64,000 nucleotides of DNA. Source: Balanoglossus misakiensis (Eukaryota > Hemichordata). The stretch is taken from contig CM082582.2 of the NCBI GenBank assembly GCA_040954595.2, positions 9,672,001-9,736,000 of the forward strand, written 5' to 3'. This document shows, in pieces, positions 55,997 to 64,000 of this stretch. Under the pieces are notes generated by a model that saw nothing but the letters and a program-made list of their open reading frames with translations, was not told the origin of the DNA and ran no database searches. The stretch's first letter is position 1. Every line of letters starts with the position of its first letter. A program made the position numbers and the translations under genes.

Positions 55997-56594
55997 ATGC
56001 CTGATAACGGATGTCCTTTGAACTGATACGGTCGATCGTTCGACGAAATCGCGCGAGAACCGTCTCCCGGGGACTATAAACTTCCGCCGATTGTTGTAAT
56101 TGCCGTCTTCCAGGAAGATCACCTATACGAACCTTCTCAAATTCCAATGACAACAAGAAAACTGTATAAACATCTTCACCCGAATCTCAGGGGCACGATA
56201 TTGATTTCGATTTGCAAGTACTAGTCTCAGCTGGTTTCTACACGAGATTAGCTGTGTTTCTTAAGACGTCATTATCATCTTGTTTGGATGATTGTCGATG
56301 GCGTATATCTATATTGACCTTCATTCTTGCTGCTATTATTAAACGAGTTGTCACCATGGTAATCACGATATCTTGCGCTGTATGTTAAAGTACCACAAGT
56401 TTGAACACGTAATCAGCATTTGGGGGAACGTCTGTGGCGTAATAGTATTTGTCAGAGATAATGCAATTGTTTGACATTTGATCCCTATTAAAAGCATGAA
56501 GTCTGAGCTGCCTGGTATTTAGTTCATCGACACGCACATGTTGAAAATCGAATTCACGTCCGGATTGAATTACATTTTTCTCACGACTATGAGG
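55997..56594. other. Region upstream of gene H
   Basis: Promoter-distal sequence with no coding signal seen. It ends at the hairpin element. Confidence 0.4.
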
Positions 56595-56682
56595 TAGCCT
56601 GGTCTCCATACCCAGTGTGTTTTAGATAGACTCATATGTGTGTGAGTCTATCAAAAACACACAGGGTATGGAGACCAGGCTA
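56595..56682. repeat. Near-perfect inverted repeat (40-bp arms, 8-base loop)
   Basis: Arms 56595-56634 and 56643-56682 begin and end TAGCCTGGTCTCC / GGAGACCAGGCTA and match at 38 of 40 positions; the loop is tatgtgtg. No clear target-site duplication flanks it. It may be a compact foldback element or the hairpin of a small RNA. Confidence 0.85.
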
Positions 56683-57204
56683 GTTATGAGGGAAAGAACC
56701 ATACATGCTTCTACTATCTATGGAAGGTTGAGTATGTGGGATTATGACTAGAAAAGCAATTGAACAAAACTAATACTTTTATCACAATACCACACATTTT
56801 TAAATTTTTTTTAATGGTTAAAATGCATCACGGTCACTGTTCGAACAATACAGAGGAAGTATATGTAGGCCTATCAAATGACAACGCTATCGTGATCAGA
56901 TAAACAATATAATTTCCGGAAACGGTTCAAGGAAAGGAGGTAGGAAAACACAAGGTTCACGTAACGACATTTCTTCGAAACTCCGAAACATGAACTGAAG
57001 TTGTACATGCTTCCGGTCACACCCTGCGAGAGGTCAACCGAGGCCATGATGGTGTCGATTGGTGGCGTTGTTGCGCTTGCGCATTGGAGAACCCGGAAGT
57101 GTTGGTGAAACCACGTTTGTTTAGGCCAGCCAACGCGTCGTAGAGTTGTTGACTTCATATTACTGGCGTCAGGCCCTTCGTTTTCTCAGGTACCGTATCC
57201 TATA

Positions 57205-57869
57205 TTAAAGGGACAAAGTCTCTCTCTCACTCTTCTTTTCCCATTTATTATGTTTGATTCACTACACTGTCTATGCTAATGCACATGTGGATGTATAGTG
57301 AATCAACATTCAACCATCACGTTTGTAGGATATGAGAGTAAAAATCTCGCCAAAATGAATAAATGGTAAACACCGAATATTCATTTTGCTCTCGCGTCTA
57401 CAAGTGTGATGGAAGGTGTGTGTGGTTGAACTATGAGTAAAATTTCTACATAATGTTTACCATAGAGATGTTCAAAGTCACTAAATTTGGCGGCCATTTT
57501 GAATGCCATAGACTAAGCACAGATATAGGCGGCCATTTTGAACCTCAAATTTGGCGGCCATTTTGAAAGTCTTAATTTTAAGACAATTTTGAAAAGACCC
57601 CCTCCCCCCGAATTTAATGAGTAAATGAAAGATTATTTTCGGCAAGAAATGAATAATCTAAAGTAGCCAAAAATGAATAATCAGTGTTTACCATTTATTC
57701 ATTTTGGCGAGATTTTTAATCTCACATCTATATGCAGGATGGAAGTTGTTTGTGGTTGAACGTTGATTCACTATATACATGTATTCACATGTACCTAACA
57801 TCAATGGTGTCTTGTATCAAACATACTTAATGGGAAAAGGGCAGCAAGAGAGAGACTTTGTCCTTTTAA
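57205..57869. mobile_element. Foldback (MITE-like) element with long inverted repeats and TTAA ends
   Basis: The left arm (about 57205-57373) and right arm (about 57685-57869) are imperfect reverse complements of 170-185 bases. Both ends read TTAA followed by A(A/G)GGACAAAGTCTCTC, and the inner ends share GGTAAACAC with GCCAAAATGAATAAAT. TTAA at both boundaries is the target-site duplication of piggyBac-type transposons. There is no reading frame for a transposase, so it would be non-autonomous. The middle carries three copies of GGCGGCCATTTTGAA (57489, 57528, 57553). Family assignment is inference. Confidence 0.8.
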
Positions 57870-59320
57870 AGTGACAAACCATAACCTCTCCTAGAAGTTG
57901 TGAAGTTTGTGTTATAGTAACGTTTGAGTCTCACAAACCGTCGTGGGCAGGTGGCTGTGTACTGTTTGCACGTGTGTAGCCCTGGTCCGGACCCGGTAGA
58001 ATGGTTGTTGGGAGGGGCAAAGCATGTATGGGCGAGTGTGTTAGAATTTCATTCAGGTTGAAAAACACACACCAGCTCTCTCATGTGTAACTGACTCACT
58101 CACCACTCTTACTAGTGTTCACTCAGTAGTAAAAAAGCATTTGATTGTTCCTGGTAGAAAGTAATATTTATTTACCAGACAAGCAAGAAATTGCTTTCAT
58201 GTCAGGTGGAAAAAAACTAATTGTTTTTTACAGAACAAATACAGGTACAATGTATATGTACATAGGAAAAAGTAGACAGGCATTATGTACTAAACAAGTG
58301 AATGTTGTCATTCTACCACTAGAGGGCAGTATGCATCTCAGAAAAAAAGTGCTTATGTAAATTACATTTCTGAGTTGATATTTTCAAGATTTCTGTGACT
58401 GGAAGCAACAATCAATGCTTTAACTTTCTGGCTTGATTCATGACCCCTAGCACTGTATATTTTTTTCTGAGATTTTTGTCATTTTGATTAACTTTTAACT
58501 CGTGTGAGTGTGTGTACACCGTGATTTGTTAGTTTCTTTTGAAGGCATTGTATCATTTGAAACAAAATTGTCATAATATTGCATACATCTGTTGTTAAAC
58601 ACTTCAGTTTAAATTTTGACCTTGTGAAAGCTTGATCAGTGGAAATCTTGTGATCAAATTTGGATGTACAAAAATGTTGATTGATTCATTCCCCTCTGTT
58701 GTCTGTGTACAGACAATTTTGGAATCATTTGGTGATTTCCCACTTGATAGGGAGAGGAATAGGTCTTGTTTTCATTTTCATATTCAACATAATGAAAATG
58801 GTTCTGGAATATTAGTACGCATACTTTAATGTTACGCTGACATCATATAATGGTGACTTTGAAATCCTCATGTACATGAAGACTAGCATTACATATAGAA
58901 ACCAATTTTTCACCTGAGGAAAAGACTACGTAAAGTGCTCCAGGTGTAACCACAATGGCAATTATTAGGCAGTAATTTTTCACAAGAAACCCATCTGAGT
59001 AGATCTCACTGAGGTATCGTTAATTCACATTTAAATAAATACAAAAAGAGACTGATTATATCCTTTTCATCATGCAACCAAAATATACAAAATATCAGCA
59101 ACTTAAGTCACTTGAGTTTAAAAAAAAATAAGATTATCTTTTTTCCTGCGAAAGATTGTATGGTTTGTCCATACTTCATTGTCAGTTATATGTAAATACT
59201 TTACATATTGTCGTAGTATGGTCTTTTTAACTTTTTGTAGTGGCTCTGTCAGTTTTTGAAGTTTTAATGAATGTTTTTCCTGAAGACATTATGTTCACTG
59301 ACAGATAACCTTGTCTGTCT
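57870..59320. other. Intergenic region right of the foldback element
   Basis: AT-rich; no coding signal seen. Includes the 3' UTR of the serine hydrolase gene at its right end. Confidence 0.45.
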
Positions 59321-61342
59321 TTATTTTGTCCACATAGCTGCAAAGTACGGTCTCCCTTCAATTTCATACCCAACGATAATCTTTGGGATGTAGTCCAACC
59401 CTTTGAGGTTTGTGATTTCTTCCTTGAGCTGGGGCACTGAGAGTTGGGCGTGGGCTATCCACCCGCCCAGCTTCTGCTGGCTGAAGACGGCGGAGAACTT
59501 CACTCCGCCGTCTTCCATGCGGGCGTCGAGATACGTCAGAGTCCGTTGCTTCACGGCGTTCTGCTTCATCATCAGCTCCAGCTCGGCGGTCGACAGCTGG
59601 GTGTACGACTTCCAGTTGGAGCCCTTCTGGCTGGTCGTCATCAGCGTCACGTAGTTCTGCCCGTTGAAGTTCTTGATGCACTGCACCAGCGGCATCTGGC
59701 CTTCCTCCTTCCACTCGACCAGCCTCCGGTTGTACTTGGCCAGCTTCTCGTGCCAGCCGACCTTCTTCACGCCCTTGTCCTCCGTTCCCACGGCCAGCAT
59801 GTGCCGTATGTGCCCGTTGTTGTTGCGACTCGGGTAGCTGGTGATCATCTGAACGCTGAGGGACTTCGACGGCCATGTTTGGAACATCTCGGTGAGTTCG
59901 TCGTTGTCAAGCTCGTAGAACACGTCGATCGGACTGTCTTTGTTCGTGGGGTTTCGCTCCAGAATGATGCTGAAGTACGTTTTGTCTCTCACTGTGTAGC
60001 CGTTGATCCAGATCGGGTGGTAGTTGTAGCGAGCCAGCGCGATGGCATGGGCTTGGATGTGGTGTTCCGGGAGCATGTACTTCATGAGGATCACCGATCC
60101 GTCGCGCTGCTTGTGGATGGAGTCCACGCAGTCGGAGATGAATAGATCCGGATCGTTCGGCCACTCCCGGACGGAGCCGATGGCGTCTGTCACGAATCCG
60201 CGGATGTTCTTTCTGTTGTTTCCAGTCAGCATCATCACCCAGCTGATCTGGTTGTCCGGCGGCCTCCTCTTCCTCGTCTTGGCGCCGGCTTGCATCATGC
60301 CGTGGTACACAACCAGCTCGCTGTCGTGGGGATCTCCCGTCTGCCACCACTCGCCGTCGTTGTTCACCCGGAATCCCATCCCATGCCAGGTGTCGGTGTG
60401 CTCGGAGACGGCCGGTTTGCCCAGCATCAGCTCCAGCGTCTCGGAGTTCAACAAGGAAGATTCCCCCATTCCGGTGATTCCGTTCATGAACCGCAGCAAG
60501 TCGAAGACTGTGGAGAACCAGCCGAGGGAAGAATCCAGAAAGTTGTACGTGACTCCGGTATTACTGGAACTGTCTTCAAGCGAGATGGACCCATCTTCAA
60601 ATTTGACGCTCTGGGCAAGTTCCTGCCACCCGTACACCTGTCTGCTTGTGTGGTGCGGCCCGAGTCGAGTGTGCCACATGCCCATGGGTACCAGAATCTC
60701 ATCTCTGATGTACTTGTCGTAGCTTCGACTGGTCACAGTCTTGATGACATGCCCGAGGAGCATGTATCCGAAATTTGAATACTGGTACTTCGCGCCGGGA
60801 CTGGAGTGCAGCGGCTGCGTCATCACGTATCTGATGATGTCACTCTGGGATGGGTTGCCGTGGATACCCATTTCGGCGGCGATGTCGGTGACGTTGTGCC
60901 CACGGGAGAGGTAGAGTTTGTTCATGAGGGGATCGTAGAGTGGGCCCCTGGCCTGGTTCCATCCACCCGTGTGCTGCAGCAGGTGTTGAACGGTGATGTC
61001 GTAGATTCTCGGATCGGCAACGGCGTGATGGTTTCGGGGGCTGAAGTTCGCCAAGACGCCGTCGTCTCCGAATATCGTTTCGTCGAGCCCCAAGCGCTCG
61101 TCTTGTACAAGCTTCAGAATGGCGACAGCGGTGACGGACTTGGACATGCTGGATGCATGCAGCAAGGTGGTTGGCAGCATCTTCTGACCGTCGGACGTGC
61201 TGCCGTAACCCTGCGTATAGAGAAGCTGGCCGTTTTTCACCACCCCAAGTGTTGCTCCCAGGTAGTCGTTTTCCACCAGGAATGTCACAATCTTCTCATC
61301 CAGCTCTCTAAGCTCGGGATACTGTTCGCCATTGACTGCCAT
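59321..61342 (-). CDS. Class C beta-lactamase-like serine hydrolase with C-terminal repeat region (673 aa from the visible ATG)
   Basis: A single 2-kb exon. The N-terminal half (about residues 10-390) is a beta-lactamase/penicillin-binding-type hydrolase: SxxK as SMSK (S65, K68), LLQHTGGW (120-128) and YxN as YSN (188-190). The third motif, usually (K/H)(T/S)G, is probably QTG (334-336), a departure from the usual basic residue. The C-terminal third has repeats of the kind IWINGYTVRDKTYFSI, then QCIKNFNGQNYVTLM, then IVGYEIEGRPYFAAMW, resembling the bacterial tandem repeat (BTRD1) seen beside beta-lactamase folds in polyglycine hydrolases. Animal relatives (LACTB and LACTBL1 types) have the enzyme domain. 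An acceptor (ccatttcag) at 61354 places 11 more bases of this exon before the ATG, so an upstream exon may add a signal or targeting sequence. Substrate unknown. Confidence 0.85.
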   Translation of the reverse strand: MAVNGEQYPELRELDEKIVTFLVENDYLGATLGVVKNGQLLYTQGYGSTSDGQKMLPTTLLHASSMSKSVTAVAILKLVQDERLGLDETIFGDDGVLANFSPRNHHAVADPRIYDITVQHLLQHTGGWNQARGPLYDPLMNKLYLSRGHNVTDIAAEMGIHGNPSQSDIIRYVMTQPLHSSPGAKYQYSNFGYMLLGHVIKTVTSRSYDKYIRDEILVPMGMWHTRLGPHHTSRQVYGWQELAQSVKFEDGSISLEDSSSNTGVTYNFLDSSLGWFSTVFDLLRFMNGITGMGESSLLNSETLELMLGKPAVSEHTDTWHGMGFRVNNDGEWWQTGDPHDSELVVYHGMMQAGAKTRKRRPPDNQISWVMMLTGNNRKNIRGFVTDAIGSVREWPNDPDLFISDCVDSIHKQRDGSVILMKYMLPEHHIQAHAIALARYNYHPIWINGYTVRDKTYFSIILERNPTNKDSPIDVFYELDNDELTEMFQTWPSKSLSVQMITSYPSRNNNGHIRHMLAVGTEDKGVKKVGWHEKLAKYNRRLVEWKEEGQMPLVQCIKNFNGQNYVTLMTTSQKGSNWKSYTQLSTAELELMMKQNAVKQRTLTYLDARMEDGGVKFSAVFSQQKLGGWIAHAQLSVPQLKEEITNLKGLDYIPKIIVGYEIEGRPYFAAMWTK

Positions 61343-61601
61343 GAGATCAAGGTCTGAAATGGACAGGAGAAAGTGACATTAGTAAAAAAACAAAGGCATC
61401 AGTATAGTTGTTTTACAGATGGCGCCCTTTCGTACATAAAAGTTGTCCTCCTTATTTAATTAAAACAACAAAACATAACATGCCCTGTATTCTAAAGGAC
61501 AGAGTACTGGCTAGCTCATTTAGACATACCCAGTCATGTGGGTGGTATATTTGGTAATTTGGAAGTTGGCATGTCCTTAATAACCAACATTCACGGTTTG
61601 A

Positions 61602-61629
61602 TGCATACATGGTACCAACCATGTATGCA
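61602..61629. repeat. Perfect 12-bp hairpin
   Basis: TGCATACATGGT (61602-61613) and ACCATGTATGCA (61618-61629) with a 4-base loop, about 250 bases upstream of the serine hydrolase exon. Outer flanks show weaker inverted similarity. Confidence 0.6.
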
Positions 61630-62090
61630 ACCAGTTCCACTGCATGGTGAATCGGTTCTCCCCAGTGGTTTGCTTTCATCAAACGCTTTTGTGCGAGCTG
61701 CAACCCAACGCCTGGGTTTTTCCGACCCGCCACACAATGCTGCCCCCTTGTCGATGCAGTGCATGCGTGTAACTGCATTGGAGAAGAAGTGAACCGGATT
61801 GATCGGAACACAGACATCCGGAAAAAAGAAGTCGACCCCCAACAGAGATCAGTAACAGCTGATGGTATCCTAGGGGAATGTATAGTTACCCCCATTTTAT
61901 AACAGAGTGCCTTGTTGAGTAATATTGTCGGACGAAATGGATGATTCATGGAGACTGAACAAGCAAAGACCGATTTCCTTCAGTCTTGATTTTTATTGCC
62001 CATGTGGCCATATGCCATAGGATAGGTGTGTCAGTACAGTCAGTCTATTTTGTGCTTAAAAGGTCAGAAGGGGGCACATGTACACCCCAC

Positions 62091-62166
62091 GGCAGACAAT
62101 CGGTCAGATCGCTGCCTGGGGCTGTGGGATGAGCCCCCTCGTCCCGGTTTGAATCCCGTGACTGCC
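62091..62166 (+). repeat. Possible tRNA-derived SINE fragment
   Basis: GGTTTGAATCC at 62146-62156 is close to the Pol III B box (GGTTCGAATCC). Upstream, GGGGCT and AGCCCC could form an anticodon-like stem, and GGCAG near 62091 can pair with CTGCC near 62162. The D and T arms do not fold into a standard cloverleaf, so it is not called as a tRNA gene. Confidence 0.3.
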
Positions 62167-64000
62167 ACAAAGAGTCACAGATCAGTTGCTTCAAATTAAT
62201 CAAACTGGTCATTGTACCTGTGCGTTCTATTTTTGGTTCAAGATCTCCATGCAGTGCAACGTCCCCCTTTAATTTTCTGTTTCTTTATTTTCCACTTTTC
62301 TGATAGTTCTGTCCCCCTAAGGTTGTTCAAGAACGAGCTGTTTTGGTGTACATGGTGAAAATTTCACAACTTGCTTTATAGTGATGCGGCCTGTCTGAGA
62401 GAAACCGGTTCTGTCAAGACACGTACAGAAACTGCACACACATACAACAGGACTCAACCATCACTTTGTTTTCCGAGGCAATGAGCTCACTTTTGTTTTG
62501 TCAACTTCCATGACTCTATAAACCGATGTGCTGAATAAATAACGTCTCAGCTTTATTGGGCACTGAAGCAAAGTGTTTCTAGGAAGTGGACAGCTGAGGG
62601 ACGTCACGTAAACTAACCACAGTATCACTCCACCAAATCAATACATCCATTCACTTCTCCTCGACAGCATTTTTACTTGTATTTGTAGTATCAGCCTCAG
62701 TGTGGATGACCTCATCGCCCGAAGGGTCATCGTTGGGGCGATATCTGGTGTCGCGCACCAATCACAGAATGTAACCGTTTGAGAAATACTAAACGGTCCT
62801 CTGATAACTGCCCACACTAAACTGACATGTGCCCGGCCGATAGCTGCGATCACCGTTGAGAGTGCACGTATGTGTCTACCAATCGTACAGATCACACGTC
62901 CGTGATGCAAAGCAGCTGCCGTAACACTATACCATGTATATATCCATCCCAGAGATTTTCATAAATGTACACATCATCAAGTGTTTAGGAAAACTTTTTC
63001 AAGATAGACATGTACAGGAGAGTTGGGTGTTGTTAATAGCTTTGTGGTAATCTGCCAGGTCTCAGCGGTCAGAGCTTTGAGATTTAAAAAGTGCTAGGGG
63101 GGCTGCGATATCAGGGATCAAGTCCTGTATGTCAGAGACAGTCAAGGAGGCATGAAATTCTTCTGTTTTTCCACTGGAGATGAATTAAATGTACCACACA
63201 CCGAGGTACATGTATATTGTCATTCGTAACCTTGTAAGGCCAAGGTTTTGCAATACCAGTATTTGTTGCTACCAGTACAGCCTTTGGTGCCTAGCAACAA
63301 AGTCCAGCAGTAAGTTTGGTATTCCAAACAAAACTGCACTTGCCCTCCAAAAGTCTGACCCTTTTAGATAAGATTGATTTACAATAAAAGCCATTTGATA
63401 TAAAGAAGCTATTATGCCATGGTATTTATTTTTAGTTTATTGATGGCTTGATTGCTCAGCCAGGGTTAGCAATGCTAAAGTGTGGGGGGGGGGGGGTGAC
63501 ACTCATTAGAATGGCCAATTAGGGTTTACCCTGAAGGTAATCCCCATCCATTGAAAATCTGCCCTGTTGTTGTGGACACCTTCACTTCTCTGACAAAATG
63601 CACCAACCCTCTGTAATAGAGTCTCTTTTGTCATGGTAAATTCACTACAGTGTTAATGTCCTCATTAACCATACCTGAATGCCGAAAGACAATGACTGTC
63701 CTGGATGTTTATAACAGCAGAATGAATTTTTTGACCAGTGCTTGCTGGTGTTAAGAGTAGTTTTTTTTTGTCGGCAGTAACCTTGGAATCAGTCGCGGAA
63801 ACAAATCACCAGTTCCTACCAACAATACACAAGGTTTCCGTTCTCATATTTGCAAGTTCCAAGTCATGCAAAATGACAGGGCTTTCTAAGGGGTTAATTC
63901 TCCTAGGGTTTTTGTGGAAGTATTGTACAAGCATATGGATGATCATGTGCTGAAAAATGCATAGAAACAGAATCAAACCACTGGATCAGACCCCTCCCAA

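Larger units (their letters stand above)
61354..64000. other. Right end of window, no gene supported
   Basis: Apart from the hairpin and the SINE-like piece, nothing could be supported. It includes a 13-base G tract at 63484-63496. Part of it may be intron if the serine hydrolase has an upstream exon. Confidence 0.45.

Noticed and set aside
57205-57869. Hidden gene between the hairpin and the foldback element
   Set aside because: All of the structure here is explained by inverted repeats; no frame longer than background.
59444-61357. Antisense frames of 150-230 residues opposite the serine hydrolase
   Set aside because: Shadows of a GC-biased coding exon; no splice partners or domains.
61452-61949. 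165-residue minus-strand frame upstream of the serine hydrolase
   Set aside because: It overlaps a hairpin and other repeats, starts with a codon context lacking support, and resembles no family.
62091-62166. Functional tRNA gene
   Set aside because: The B box and one stem are visible, but the D and T arms do not pair as a cloverleaf.

Overview
This window is nuclear DNA from an animal. All recognisable genes are interrupted by short GT-AG introns, most of about 80 to 700 bases. The set combines highly conserved eukaryotic housekeeping genes (VPS35 of the retromer, CNOT10 of the CCR4-NOT complex) with a homeobox gene, family 1 glycoside hydrolases of the lactase/klotho type and secreted TSP1-VWA proteins. 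VPS35 and CNOT10 are close to their vertebrate counterparts in length and sequence, while the other families are expanded in tandem in a way not seen in vertebrates. A lancelet (Branchiostoma) or another invertebrate deuterostome fits best. This is inference; the window holds no species marker.

Layout. 1-5.7 kb: VPS35 (+), 14 coding exons running to the stop codon. 6.2-7.0 kb: a small minus-strand gene resembling the cilia protein CFAP90/C5orf49, convergent with VPS35. 9.4-18.1 kb: a divergent homeobox gene (-), rebuilt as four exons encoding 590 residues, with introns up to 3.2 kb; about 5.8 kb of gene-free DNA lies upstream of it. 23.9-28.8 kb: CNOT10 (-), 14 exons, 752 residues. 30.3-47.6 kb: five single-domain GH1 genes, A to D on the minus strand and E inverted on the plus strand. 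A has lost both catalytic glutamates. B, C, D and E keep both. 47.9-55.6 kb: three tandem minus-strand genes (F, G, H) for secreted TSP1-VWA proteins with almost identical exon lengths. 56.6-57.9 kb: a 40-bp-arm hairpin and a 665-bp foldback element bounded by TTAA. 59.3-61.4 kb: a class C beta-lactamase-like serine hydrolase with a C-terminal repeat region (-). 61.4-64 kb: no gene seen.

How the parts relate. VPS35 and CNOT10 are housekeeping genes unrelated to their neighbours. The GH1 and TSP1-VWA arrays are two independent local expansions lying tail to tail. Four GH1 proteins (A-D) carry a signal peptide or signal anchor and E does not, so the array probably serves both secretory and cytosolic compartments. 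Exon boundaries come from reading splice consensus and frame continuity by eye; no transcript data were available. Several long open frames in the GH1, homeobox and hydrolase exons extend past the true acceptor through non-ATG codons, so their apparent starts are not real starts.
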